A stretch of DNA of 64,000 bases, from positions 248,001 through 312,000 of the forward strand of contig JADQAV010000001.1 in NCBI GenBank assembly GCA_019775845.1. Reading direction: 5' to 3'. The number at the start of each line of letters is the position of its first letter. The first letter of the stretch is position 1. This DNA is from Myrmaecium sp. VS I D KN 1 (lineage: Eukaryota; Ascomycota; Dothideomycetes; Valsariales; Valsariaceae). Under the pieces are notes generated by a model. It worked only from the letters and a program-made list of their open reading frames with translations, did no database searches and had not been told where the DNA came from. Positions 33,210-44,364 of this stretch are shown here, in pieces. Position numbers and translations under genes: made by a program.

Positions 33210-33812
33210 TTGCCTCCGTTTTTTAAATGTCCACCTCTCGCTCTCCCTTTCCATCTCTCTCTCACGGCATCTTTCTCATCAACCCATCATCTTCTTTACC
33301 CAACTCCAGTGCCCAGCGGGCAGAACTGCAGCCGGGAAGGACTGCATGACCACAGCACCACAGCACCAAAGCACCGCCGGACCAGCTCACAGGATCACCG
33401 GCCACCACCTCTTCGCCCGCCTGCCCGTCCGCCCTTTCTCGCCATGACCACGTCGCACGCACCCCCCGTCAGCCCGTAGCCAACACCCACCGCCGATTCT
33501 TATTCTTGCGCAGCAGAGCAGAGGACGGCAGCGCGACGACCGCACGGCGGCTCTGAGTCCTGAGCTTTCAAGCTCAAAGCTCCTCACCAGCTCCAGAATT
33601 CCAAAGTAATCGATCATCAATCCACTCGTCTTGCCCGCCTTGCGAAGCTGCTGCTTTCCACCCCCTCCATTCATTCCCCTTCACCCCCAGTTTCCCCTCC
33701 CCCCGACTTCCGAATTCCAGCAGTCCGATGGCTCGCAGGTAGCCCGGCTGAACACGACATCTCGCCCTCCTGGCATCGTGTCCTCTCGCAAAAACGCTAT
33801 AGGAACCGACCG

Positions 33813-35848
33813 ATGCCTGCACCCCTCCTGACCTGGAGTGCTGCCGCTCCTCCCTCCTTCTCCTCCTCCTCTCCACGTATAATGCCCCAGCCGGCCTCCA
33901 TCGCCGCTCCCTCCTCTTCTGCCTCTTCGTCGACCGCGCACCTCCACCCGCACCTGCATTCCAATTGGCACCCGCCGCACCTGCCCCGGAGCAGGCGTCG
34001 TTCCTGCCTCCGGCCGCACCAGGACCGCGCCGATGCTTCCAACCGGACCTGGAATCGATCCAACATGAAGCCGCCCAACCTCTTCACCGAGGCCGACTTT
34101 GAGGCCTTGCCCTTCTCCGTCCAGTAAGTCACTCTCCGGATGTCATGTCCATGATTACCTACGTTGCTCTCCCTGCCCGCGAATGCTTCCGGCCGTCTCG
34201 GCATCGCGCCGTGTCCGGAATTCCCCAACTCCGCCCAGGGAGCCCGCCCATTGGCGATGCGGGAAGACCCACGCGTTTCACGATTGCGCTTCGCGGGTAT
34301 GGTGTGCAAGGGTGTTTCCCTCAGGCCGCAGCCAGGCGAGCTGCGTCTGGCCGCATTCCTGACAGGCTCCACATCAATCCTGCATCCTGGCCACTGGCAG
34401 CGCAACACATTCCGTACCCCTCCCGGGCTGGCTGACTGACATGTGTGAGCAGGAGGAAATACTTCTCGTCGCTGGAACGACTGCGTATCGCTGAAAACTC
34501 CGCTCTCCCGCCCCTTCCACCCAGACGTACCGTTCTCGATCCCAGTCCCTTCCTCCATTCCCCGCTCGCCGCCATCCAGAGCCCGAACTCGCAGCGCCGG
34601 TCCGACACGCGAGCTCGACGACGTCTCAGAAAACCTCAGGCGATCAGGCAGGAGTATAACATCTCACAAGCAGAAGCTCAATGGTTCCTGTCGCTACCGG
34701 AAAAGGTGCGGAGACGTCATTTTTCTAGGGAAGAGCAGGTACTGCTGGCCGGCAACTGCGAGCTATATCTCGCAGATTCCGTCGGCGGCTCCGAATACAC
34801 TCTTGCAGATCACGAAGTCTCTGACAACGCTGAGCACCGCGAGGGGGACGAGACGGAATCGAAGCGTGGCCGAGCGAGACAACGGTCCCTCTCAGTTGAT
34901 TCAGTAAACGTACACAAGCCAGTGGATACGCCGAACAGGCAACAGGATACACACGAAACATTCATGAACCTCAACGATATGAGTCCGGTCGAAACAAGAC
35001 ATCCACGCCACTCCCCTAGGCGGTCATCCTTCCGCAGGACCATCTCACTGACGGCCATTCCCTTCCGAGCATCGACATCAACCGCACCACCCACGCCTCG
35101 CTTCCCTGTGACGACTTCCCCCTGGCGACCGCGGGCTTCATCTAGTGGAGGGGCTCGGCATCTTCGAGAGATCTCGATGCCGGTATTGGAGCCGGAGGCC
35201 AAGTACTACCGCGATCCCGAGGCTCGTAAGCAGATCCGTCAATACCTCGCCTGCCCGCAGAAGTTCGACGAGGTTGTCGAGTTCGGCTTCCCTTCCGCCA
35301 ACGAGCAACCGCCAACGCTACCGCTGCCGAAGACCAAGCCAGGCTCCGAACCTCAGAAGATCAGCCACGCTCTCCAGACATTTCTGCGCGACGACACGCT
35401 CTCGTTCCTTTCTTTAAACCCTGAGGATCGGTCTGACACCGATGTCGACAGTGTCGCCGAACTTGACAGTCCCCGAACCCCTTCGGACACCGCCGGCCCT
35501 TTCCGCTACCCGTCCCGCTTCCCGTCATCTAACTTCTCGTCCCTCGATTCCGGCGGCTTACCATCTTTACACTCACGGCACAAGACGATGGACCCCAGCT
35601 TCCACTCCCTCATCGGCCATCGCGAGATGACGCTGCGCATGACGTTAACGAAGCCCGAACTGCGAGCCGACGACGACGCGCTGTACGGCTGGCAGCTGCA
35701 CGGGTCGAAGAACGATCCGCTTGCGCTGGAGGACCTGCCCATGTCCGACGACGTGACGGGCCAAAATGGACCATTCTCCGCCGGACTTCAGCGCAACAAA
35801 AGCGTCCTTGGCCGTCTGTTGAGCAAAGTCAAACGGCGACGACAATAA
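33813..35848 (+). CDS. fungal Ser/Arg-rich protein of unknown function (often labelled mucin)
   Basis: Seen: two exons, 33813-34123 and 34453-35848 (568 residues), with a 329-nt intron. The conserved core spans the intron: NLFTEADFEALPFSVQ then RKYFSSLERLRIAE. A second block is EYNISQAEAQWFLSLPEKVR. Most of the rest is Ser/Pro/Arg-rich and looks disordered; the end is very basic (LLSKVKRRRQ). There is no signal peptide or membrane span, so the name mucin that some fungal annotations give to such proteins describes composition only. In-frame ATGs at 33813, 33882 and 34065 are all possible starts; the last lies just before the conserved core (MKPPNLFTEADF). Function unknown. It is tandem with the MFS gene. 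Confidence 0.8.
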
Positions 35849-36769
35849 GCCGCTGGCAGCAGAGGCGGTCCGGTCGCCGCCTATTCGCTTTGAAAAGCTT
35901 CTTTTGATGGATGACGATATGTATGATCATTTTGCTTTGCGGTACCTTTAGCGGGCGTTTGTGGGGACTCTTTTATCCATTTGTGCTGTATGCTTTTCCG
36001 GAAATTTGGATATGCGGAGGTCCTTTGTTTCTCTGTTCTTTTCTTCTCCTTTCTTCTTCTCTTCCTTTGTCTTACGGTTGCATTATGTACTGGGACATTG
36101 TCTCCCAGCCACTCCACATGTTCTTTCCTTTTCCCCTGTCTATAACGGGCGATCCTTCACGTTCTTCGCTCGCTTCCTTCCTCACTTACCGGTACGAGCC
36201 CGCGACCCCGTCACTTGCTTCCCCAAAACCTGGTTCGGGGATGGGGAGCTGAATGGAAGCGTGCGGTGGCAGGGAGTGAGTGGGTAGGTAGTCGGCCCTG
36301 TTTAGGGACTCGGCCGGTAAAAGGGCCGCAGGTCGCAGCGGGTGCTTCGGGATCACATCCATCCATATGAATGAACTACATACCGTACCGACGGTGTCGC
36401 CAGCCGAATCGGCTTTCTTCACCACCTCGCCTTACATCATCCTCACTCTCCTCTCCTCTCCATTCATGACCGATTTTGATCATTCGAAGCGCACAGGCGC
36501 AGGAGTCAGAAGGACATCACACATCTTTCGCCTCGTGACGGCCGTTGGACAGTGCGAGGATTGATGTTTTTTTCCCAACGAGAACGGTCGTGCAGCTAGT
36601 AGTGTGAGGTCGTTAAAAGAACGGCGGATGGCGGACGGGCACGAAAAAGGGCCGCGCCGCGCTTCCCATCTTCCCGTTCTTTTCCCGAAATTGAGGAATG
36701 TCACTATCAAACGACCCCTGTACCTACCCCTGACGCTAAAAGTGGTCGTTATAGCGGGTTTGGTTCAGG

Positions 36770-36928
36770 TTGATTGGTTGGCTTGGTTGGCTTGGTCGAG
36801 GCGAAGCGAAGCGAACGAACCACTATCTGTGCTGTGCTGGACTATCTGCCTAGCGTGGTCTGAGCGTGACAGGGGTCGCTTTAAGGTGTCAACCATCCAG
36901 CCAACCAGCCAACCAACCGACCAGCCGA
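36770..36928. repeat. imperfect inverted repeat with GGTTGGCT-type arms
   Basis: Left arm 36770-36800 (TTGATTGGTTGGCTTGGTTG and on) and right arm 36891-36928 (CCAGCCAACCAGCCAACCAA and on) are imperfect reverse complements about 90 bp apart. Both arms are low-complexity, built from GGTTGGCT-like units. Confidence 0.6.
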
Positions 36929-36998
36929 GACAGACGCGGTCGCGGTGGGTGAAGAGGAATGTGTGAGGGAGAGGATGATCGATGATGATGGCAATGAT

Positions 36999-37020
36999 GG
37001 GATGGGATGGGATGGGATGA
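36999..37020 (+). repeat. (GGGAT)n microsatellite
   Basis: Four GGGAT units, then related GGGAGTGAGT sequence. Confidence 0.85.
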
Positions 37021-37473
37021 GTTGGGAGTGAGTGGGAGTGAGGGCTGACTTCGGCACTGGCTCGGCTACCTGGTCGTCGACAGTGGTTGGCTGCCTTTCC
37101 CCTCCCCCTCCCCTCATGTTCGTCGCGTAGTGGTGCTCTCCACTGGTCGGTCTCCTTTCCCTCTCTCTCCCTCTCACACACTCACTCTCTTCCTTTCTCT
37201 TCGTTCGAGGCAGAAACGACAATCTGGGGAATAGTCACTGACGTCCCTTCGGATCCTTTCCTTTTCTATTTTTTTTTATTTCCTGTGTCCCTCCCTTCCT
37301 CACTCACAGATATATCCTCCCCCCTTTCTCTTCATCGTCTTTCCTTTACCCACTCTCGACTCCATTGGAAGGACCGAGAGACGTCCATATACATACTACA
37401 TCCACACACGTACATACCGTACAGTACATAGTACATACCGAGCACCATTCCCTCAATCGCGTATACGATCTCT

Positions 37474-37516
37474 ACATACTACTACTACCGACATACACAC
37501 ATACATACATACAACA
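37474..37516 (+). repeat. degenerate (CTA)n/(CATA)n repeat
   Basis: TACTACTACTAC followed by ACACATACATACATACA, some 200 nt upstream of the MFS start codon. Confidence 0.75.
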
Positions 37517-37716
37517 TAGAGCTTGCGCTGGTCGCGGGATTCTTGGTTACCCACTCACTCAACATCCGTCATCATCCGACATCGTATCGACCGAACCGTG
37601 TCTCTCTCGCGCGGTACATATAATCGACTGCTATACAAACATACATTCCGGCGCCTTTCACATCCGATCCCTCTCTTCCCGGCTTCGCAACCGTGCAAAA
37701 CAAAACAACAACAACC

Positions 37717-39422
37717 ATGCTCGGCTTCCACCGTCGCACGCGCTCGCTCATTCCCGTGAAGGACTTGGCCAAATATGACAAGCTGGAGACGAGCGTGCAC
37801 GAGGAGGAGATGGCCGCGGAGGTGTCCGATCTTGAGGCGGCCAGCGTTGGCGACGACGCGTCGACCGCCGACGTGCAGAGGAAGTTGACGTTGGTCTATG
37901 TCCTCTTCCTAGCTGAAGCGTAAGTCGTAGTGCTTGCTACCGTCCCTCCCCGTCCCCTTCGTGCTGCTCCATACTGATGCGGTGACGTCAGAATCATGGC
38001 CTCGAGCCTTCAAGGTCAGCTGCGGATGCTCATCGACACCGACGATTTCTGCGGCACGCTCTCCACATCCTACCTCCGGGGCCTGCTCGACTGCGCCTAC
38101 GCCCTGGGCGGGGTCGCCGGCATCTTCTGGGGCTGGCTGGCCGATCGGGTCGGCCGGCGACCGGTGGCCCTGCTCGGCCTGGCCGGCATGCTGGTCTGCT
38201 GCGTTTCGATGGGCTTCGCGACCGAGCTGGTCGGCTGCACCGCCTTCCGATTCGTGGCCGGCCTCTGCAGCTCCGCCGTCACCGTCACCGTCCTGACCAT
38301 GATCGGCGACCTGAGCGTCACGCCCGCCGACCGGGCCCGCAACATCGCCCGCCTTCCCCTTATCTCCAGCTGCGGCTCCGTCGGGCCGATCATCCAGGGC
38401 TTGGTGGGCGGAAGCCTCGCGGCGAACGGCGCCATCTGGTCGCAGTTCCCCACGCTGAGCAGCCAGATCGTCTGCGCCAGTTTGGTCTTCGTCATCACCC
38501 TGGCCGGCTTTGCCATGTTGACCGAGGTCAGTTATTGACAGTGAGATGATGGGAGCTGTTCATTGCTAACTGCCATCAGACCCTCCCTCAGGAACCGAAC
38601 TCCTCCGCGAGCTCCGACCCCGACTGCGAGAAGGCTGCGTTCCTCGGCCGTGGATTCCGCGATGACCCTGCCGCCCCCCTGTCGCCGTGCGTGGTCGACT
38701 ATGTCCGTCCGGATCCCATCTCCTTGGCCCAGTTCCTCCAGGCGCCTTCTCTTCTCGTTCTGCTGTCTTCCTTCTCGCTCCTCTCGCTCCACGCTTCCAC
38801 CTTCGACGTCATTCTCCCTCACCTCGGCCACAGCAGCACCCAGCAGGGCGGCATGGGCATCTCCTGCACCTGGCTCGGCGTGGTGGTCGTGATCGTACGT
38901 GCGCTTGCCGGCCTGGCCGTCCTGCAGACCATCCCTCACGCGGTCTCGGCGCGCGGCCTGCTGCAGCCCTACCGGGTCTGCTCGCTGCTCTTCCCGGCGG
39001 TCTACATCGTGACGCCGGTGCTAGGCTACGCGGTCGCGTGGTCGACCACGCTCACGACGGCCATCTCGACCGCGGCCATCCTGGTCAAGCACGCGCTGGC
39101 GGGCAGCGCGCAGGTGCTCGTCGTCCTGCTCATGCTCAACGCGACCCCGGACGCCTTCTCGGCCGGCTCGGTGGTCGGGCTGATGCAGGTGGCGTCGCTG
39201 TGGAAGGGGCTGGCGGTCGCGATCAGCGGGGCGAGCTACTACCTCAGCAGCGACGTCAGCGTGGCCACGACGAACCTGGCGCTCTGGACGACGCTGGCGG
39301 TCTGCAGCGGCGTCGGCGCCGGGCTCGCCTGGTTCGTCCGGGACCGGCCCCGGGTCGAGCAGGACTTTCCGTCGGAGGTGCTGACGTGGGAGACGTGTTT
39401 TGATGCGGAGCACGCGTGGTGA
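37717..39422 (+). CDS. major facilitator superfamily transporter
   Basis: Role: secondary active transporter in a membrane; substrate unknown. Seen: three exons, 37717-37919, 37992-38526 and 38580-39422 (526 residues). A hydrophilic acidic N-terminus of about 58 residues precedes the first helix (LTLVYVLFLAEAIMASSL). The loop motif A of MFS proteins is intact, GWLADRVGRR (115-124), after helix 2-like LLDCAYALGGVAGIFW. Further hydrophobic spans are VALLGLAGMLVCCVSMGF, IVCASLVFVITLAGFAML, LLVLLSSFSLLSL and more, in keeping with about 12 helices split by a central loop (about 255-300). Known: the layout resembles fungal MFS proteins related to yeast YCR023C and plant ZIF-like carriers; this is a weak match by eye. 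The coding part is markedly more GC-rich than its surroundings. Confidence 0.88.
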
Positions 39423-39620
39423 TGAGATGGGAAGGGGTTCTTGGGACGGGCGGCGGCGAAAATATCTTTTTTTTTTCCTTGTCTCATTACCGACTACTAT
39501 ACTATATATCTGTCATTCCTTTGTTTGTGTCTTGTTTTTGTCTTGTGGAATCGTGTATGGTAATCTGTCGTCCTTTCTGTATAATGTCGTAAGGTATATA
39601 CATATCACCACTATCATTAA

Positions 39621-39653
39621 CTACTACTACTACTGATCGTCTGTCTGTCTGTC
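39621..39653 (+). repeat. (CTA)n followed by (GTCT)n
   Basis: CTA units at 39621-39634, then GTCT units at 39639-39653. Confidence 0.85.
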
Positions 39654-39696
39654 CGTTCGTCCATGCAATGCGATCTGTATGAACCAGTCTGACGCG

Positions 39697-39718
39697 CAGC
39701 AGCAGCAGCAGCAGCAGC
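39697..39718 (+). repeat. (CAG)n microsatellite
   Basis: Seven CAG units in non-coding DNA between two genes. Confidence 0.93.
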
Positions 39719-40388
39719 TGTGAACCCTTACGTCCCAGCGACCCCACTCAACCCTCAGCCGCGTCTTGGCGGGTGGGGTGGGGTAAGGGACCCCCGTCCG
39801 AGGCGGATCTGAAACATGGCCTCGACGCCAAGAGATGGAAGGAGGAACGAACTCTCAAGCCTTTCCTTCCCCGCGCGTACGGCGGATAAGTACCGTATGT
39901 CATCCGCATGACGGTTCGCTCCTGCGTGAATGAGAAGGAGAGCCGGAGGGCTTCTTCAAGCTGGGTTACTGGGTACAGTGAACCCGGTGGATACGCGCGT
40001 GTATCGGGTTTGTATTGCGGAAGATTGTTTGATCTCGAGTTCGGGTGTCCCCGCGTGGTGGCGGTGCACGCACGCACGCAATGCAACGCAAAACGCAACG
40101 CAAACGCGCGATGCTGCGAACGGCTGGGGCTGAGAGGCTGAGGCTATCTGCCGGTAGGTGCTGAGGAGAGGAGATGAGATTGGGGGAAGGACCGACGCTT
40201 GGTTGTGTGGAAGGAAAGAAAGACCCTGGTTCCCTGTCTAGTGTTCCTTCCCTTTCCCTCTCTTCCTTCTCTCTCCGGTAGAGTCTGCGTCGCGTCTTCA
40301 AACACAAGCAAAACACCGTTCTGTGGCTGCAATTGCTCCTGTGTTACTCCTGCTGTTTTTTTTTTTCTTCTTTCCGGTTCCTGCTCTT

Positions 40389-40408
40389 GTTCGTTCGTTC
40401 GTTCGTTC
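40389..40408 (+). repeat. (GTTC)n microsatellite
   Basis: Five GTTC units. Confidence 0.9.
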
Positions 40409-40642
40409 TTTCTCTTCTTGCAGGTTTCTTCCTGGACTACGCCGATTGTGACCTTCACTGCGTACCTCGGTGCGTACTAGTACAGTTAGTACTACATACA
40501 TAGTACGCAAAGGTGAGGTCGCCCTTCTTCGTTTGTTGACTCGGCGTCCCGATCAAGGGAAAAACAAATACGTCGGCGCGCGCGCATACACTCACTCACT
40601 CACACCCACGTACGACAGACATAATCATAACATCACCGTTAC

Positions 40643-40681
40643 CACACACACACACACACACTCTCTCTCTCTCTCTCTCTT
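40643..40681 (+). repeat. compound (CA)n(CT)n microsatellite
   Basis: Nine CA units directly followed by ten CT units, 100 nt before the NTF2-like start codon and so probably in its leader. Confidence 0.95.
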
Positions 40682-40780
40682 TCACACACAACGTCGTGCC
40701 GTTCCTTCGTTTCTCGTCACCTCGGCTCGCATCCTACCTTAGTACTTACTTGCGAAACCACTCGACTTCCTCTCGACGTC

Positions 40781-42631
40781 ATGTCGCTCAGCGCAAAGTA
40801 CGAGCAGTTCCTCGCGACGCCCACCGTCGGCGCCCTCGCCGACGATGCCTCCCTCCACTACATCACCACCCTCACCTCCGTCCATGACGCCGGCGCCATC
40901 CTCAAGCACCTCGCCGCGCAGGAGAAGCAGGTGCGGAAGAAGGGCGACAAGGTCCTCGGCCTCGTCCAAGGCCACGACGCTCTCTGCTTCGAGATGGAGA
41001 CCACGATCGAGTTCGTGAGCGGCGGCGGCGTCTACCTGCCCGGCTTGGACGAGAACTTCCTCGCCGATCGGACCGCCACCTTCCCCACCGTAAGGAACAC
41101 ATGGAAGGCACTGGGCATGATGGGGAGACTGACGCTGTCCGGCAGATTCACATCGTCACCTTCGACGACGCGCAGAAGATCAAGCAGATTCGCCTCTATT
41201 GGGACCAGGGCTCGCTGCTCAAGCAGGTCGAGGTCATCGGTGCGCGCGGCAAGAACTGGCCCATCCGCGAGGGGAAGGACCAAGCGCGGCTCGTCGCCGC
41301 CGTCGCCGACGGGGCCACCCCTGCGCCCTCCGCCCGTCGCGCCACGAACGGCAACGGCGATGCCGGCCGCAGCCGACCGCAATCCAGCAAGAGCAACGTC
41401 AGCGCCACCCCCGACCCGCACCGCAGCCTGTCCCTCTTCTCGCCCGTCGACCCGGACGAGGAGAGCACGCCGTCGCTCCAGCGACCCACCATCGCGCCTC
41501 GCCAGTCTGCGAAGCCCCCGTCGCGCGGCTTGGAGGACATCCTCAGCGGCAGCGACAGCCCCTCGGTCGCGTCCGAGTATCGGAGCCCGTCGCCCCGCAA
41601 GGAGCTGAATGCCCGGTTCGGCGCCAGTCAGAAGTTCCAGCCGATTCGGCTGTTCGAGCAGGAGGACGCGGACGCGACGAAGCCGAAAGAGAAGACCAAC
41701 ATCAAGACCGATCCCAGGAAGTACCAACACTTCGACTTTGGCAACGGCGAGGATGCTGCGCCCACTCCCCAGGCCAACAAGAAGCCTGTCAACTTCCAGG
41801 CCTCGTGGGGCTTTGAGGATTTCGCAACGCCCGCCAAGGCCGAGAAGAAGGTCCGCGGTTCGGACGTTCGGCACTTCGGGTGGAGCGATGACGAGGTGCG
41901 TCCATGGGTTCAGGTTGAGAGCGTAGTGTGCTTTCTCTAATTTCTCAAGAGAGTTGGTTGTTAATGTCTTTGTGATATAGGAACCCTCCCCGGTGAAGCG
42001 ACCCATCGTCCACCGCTCGCGTCCCGACGCGGAGAAGCACTTCGAGCTCGTTGATGATGGTACGCCTGGCCCGGCCGGTCAAGCGGCTATGGCCGCCGCA
42101 GGCAGGAGCAAGGGTGTGGCCCAGAACAATGGCTCAGGCCTGTACAAGGACCATGTTATCGGAACCGAGGATGGCGAAATGACCCCGGAGGCGCAGAAGC
42201 CTCGGCAGACTGGGCTTCTGTCGGACGTCACCAGCCATATCAACAACGAATCCCGTGGAAAGAACTTCGACTCCCAATTCGAGATGACCGACCACAGCCC
42301 CGCGGTGAAGAGCGACGGCCGGCTCAACGGCGATGGCACCGCGGCGAAGCCCGCTCCGGCACCGTCGAAGAAGACGCACAAGGCCGTCGAGACCCACTGG
42401 AGCTTGTTCGAGGACTCCCCCGCCCGCAAGGAGAACCAGCCGGAACGCAAGATCTACCAGACGACCGGCAACGGCATGGGCGGCCGCAAGGGCCAGGGTC
42501 GCACCTGGGGCTTTGGCGACGACAGCGACGAGGAGGCACGAAAGGGGGAGGAGGAGGAGGCGGCGGCGAAAGCGGCCAAGCCTGCGGTGCAACAGAAGCG
42601 GGCTGTGGACAAGAGCTTCTGGGACTTCTAA
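40781..42631 (+). CDS. NTF2-like domain protein with acidic-aromatic motifs
   Basis: Seen: three exons, 40781-41089, 41146-41895 and 41981-42631 (569 residues). The first 150 or so residues have an NTF2-like fold pattern: YEQFLATPTVGALADDASLH, GHDALCFEMETTIEFVSGGG, then IHIVTFDDAQKIKQIRLYWD and LLKQVEVIGARGKNWPI. NTF2-like domains bind small molecules or Ran-type partners; which applies here is unknown. The remaining 400 residues look disordered but carry seven short aromatic-plus-acidic motifs: HFDFGNGED (298), WGFEDF (324), HFGWSDDEE (346), HFELVDDG (373), HWSLFEDS (492), WGFGDDSDEE (529) and the very end FWDF (566). They look like repeated linear binding motifs. Intron 2 lies directly after HFGWSDDE. 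I recognise the layout as one seen in fungi but know no assigned function. Confidence 0.85.
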
Positions 42632-43407
42632 GCGGATCGGCATGATCCCCGCCTCTTTTCTCTTCGTTGTTGGAGTTGTGTCGGGTTCTCGCTTTCATTC
42701 CCCTTCTTTGATCTTGCTTTCCTCCTTTTACCCCTTTTTTTTCATTTCTTCTTCTCCTTCCGTGATTCGCTTCACATCCCTGTGTACGCGTCACCGAAGC
42801 TGCGGCTTGGGCAAAGCCTTTTTGTTTTCTGGGAGAAAGAGAGATGCCGGGTCATGCGCTTACGGGATTCTCTCACATGTTTTCTTTCCTCTCTTCCTCT
42901 CTTCCGTTTTTCCTGTTTTGATCGCTTTTCTCTTTTCCTTCTTCGTGTTTCGAATCCGTTTTGACGGCCACCGGGGGTTTCACCCGTGCTTCTAAGTCAA
43001 GGGAGGGGGTTGTGTTAACTATGACTTGACGATGCTGTCGAACATGGCGTTTTTTTACGTCCTTTTCTTTGGCCCCTGCAGCGTTTGTGACTTGTCTGAC
43101 CTCTTCACCTTGCCTCGGAAAGCCTTGGGGGATAGCACGAACAGGAAACAAGGAAAAAGGAATTAAAAAAAACAAGACGCGATGAATTCGAAGAAAACAC
43201 ACCGACTGCATATGGAAAGACGGCTCTGGCCTTCGACAGCCCCTCCCACACCGTCTGTCCTCGTGTGTTATGTACAAGAACGCTCATGAGACTTTCCCCC
43301 GCTCTTCTCCATGACCGCTTCCCGCTGAACTCAGAAGAAGGAAGCTATGCGAATCCCAGCTCGACCTGCAGACCTCCCCGAGCATGATAATGACACAGAC
43401 CAGCGGA
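42632..43407. other. convergent intergenic region
   Basis: The 3' ends of the NTF2-like gene (plus) and the complex I gene (minus) face each other. Strongly T/C-rich in the first 350 bases, with no further gene seen. Confidence 0.4.
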
Positions 43408-44364
43408 TCACAGGTTGATGGGGGGACGGCGGATGGGCGTGTAGGGCTGCTCGTAGGGGACCTGGTCGGCCAGGAGGGCGGCGAGGCGCTTCTCCTGCGC
43501 GGCCCAGTTCTTCTCCTCGTAATGGCGGATGAGCTTGCTCATGTCGGCGGTGTGGCCGGCGGGCACGTTCCAGGGGGAGCCGCCGTTGGCCATTCTGAAT
43601 GAATTGTTCGCATACGGTTAGCAAAGAAAGAGGGTGTTGCGTGCAGTAGGCTGGTCCCGTTCATCCGCCACTCCTTCGGTCATGGCCCTGCTCCTTCTCC
43701 CACCAAGCACCTACATCCAATCTCGGTGCGACAGTAGGGATGGGGAGTTCTGTGAAGAGAGAGAGAGAGGGGGGGGTGGGGGGGGGGGGGAAGGGCAAGA
43801 AACAAGACGTACTCGGGGAACTTCATCTCGTACGTCCGGTCGGGCCGGGAGTTGGTGAAGAGGTTCTTGTCCTGGGCGGCCGCCTCGATCATGCGGGTGT
43901 GGATGTCGTTGCGGCGGGCCTTGAGCTCCCGCGACTCCCGCCAGGCGTCCAGCTTGCGGGTCAGCCAGGCCGGGTAGCCATCCACGTCCGGCCGGGAGAG
44001 CTTGTAGACGATCATGAAGGCCGGGATGGCGCCGATGGCGATCCAGGTGCCGAGCTAGAGGAAAGGGAAGAGGACGCCGGACACACTCGTTAGCAAGCGG
44101 ACGTGAGAGCCGAGCCATTGCTCGTTCGGATGTTGTGTCTGGTCGGATTGCCGGGGAAGGGGTGCAATGGTGGAATGCGGGGAAGGGAGAGGGACGTACG
44201 CCGAAGCTCTCGTTCACCGGGTGAGGGTGGGCATCGTGACCGTCGGCGTGGGCATCGTCGTGGGCATCATCGTGGGCGTCGTGCGCGTACCGTCTGGTCT
44301 GGCGGGCGAGCTGGAAGCGGGCCGTCCGCGCGGTGGTGATTGCGCTCCGCTGGAGTCGTTGCAT
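43408..44364 (-). CDS. NADH:ubiquinone oxidoreductase 17.8 kDa subunit (complex I)
   Basis: Role: accessory membrane-arm subunit of mitochondrial complex I. Seen: three exons on the minus strand, 44364-44200, 44054-43813 and 43594-43408 (197 residues). The N-terminus MQRLQRSAITTARTARFQLA is basic with no acidic residues, a likely mitochondrial presequence. Next is a His/Asp/Ala run (about residues 27-48), then one membrane span (LGTWIAIGAIPAFMIVYKLS), then RNDIHTRMIEAAAQDKNLF, YEMKFPE and GSPWNVPAGHTADMSKLIRH. Known: the order GAIP - SRP..DG - IEQAA.DK.LF - KYPE - GSPFNV.AGH is that of the Neurospora 17.8 kDa subunit as I recall it, which also supports the exon 2/3 join. Intron 2 (218 nt) contains a long C-tract and a strong unused-looking acceptor. 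The gene is absent from yeasts that lack complex I. Confidence 0.88.
43752..43790 (+). repeat. (GA)n plus poly-G tract in an intron
   Basis: GA units followed by runs of 8 and 13 G separated by one T, within intron 2 of the complex I gene. On the transcribed strand this reads as a C-tract and CT-tract ending in CTTCACAG, a perfect-looking 3' splice site at 43748. Confidence 0.9.

Larger units (their letters stand above)
30754..33812. other. intergenic, about 3 kb
   Basis: No strongly supported gene. The first 300 bases are T-rich, like a 3' UTR. It holds (ACAA)n and (GACAAC)n repeats and one doubtful minus-strand frame (31491-31943). From about 33230 onward it is C/T-rich leader sequence. 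Confidence 0.4.
35849..37716. other. intergenic, MFS gene promoter region
   Basis: No gene recognised. It contains an inverted repeat (36770-36928), a (GGGAT)n run and a degenerate CATA/CTA repeat just upstream of the MFS leader. The first 300 bases are T-rich (3' UTR of the previous gene). Confidence 0.4.
39423..40780. other. intergenic with dense microsatellites
   Basis: No gene recognised. CTA, GTCT, CAG, GTTC, CA and CT repeats occur within 1.1 kb (listed separately). Sequence near 40478-40505 is rich in GTAC/TAGTAC palindromes. Confidence 0.45.

Noticed and set aside
38687-39403. Long alternative-frame ORFs inside the MFS gene
   Set aside because: They are out-of-frame shadows of a GC-rich coding exon; only the chosen frame encodes membrane helices and MFS motif A.
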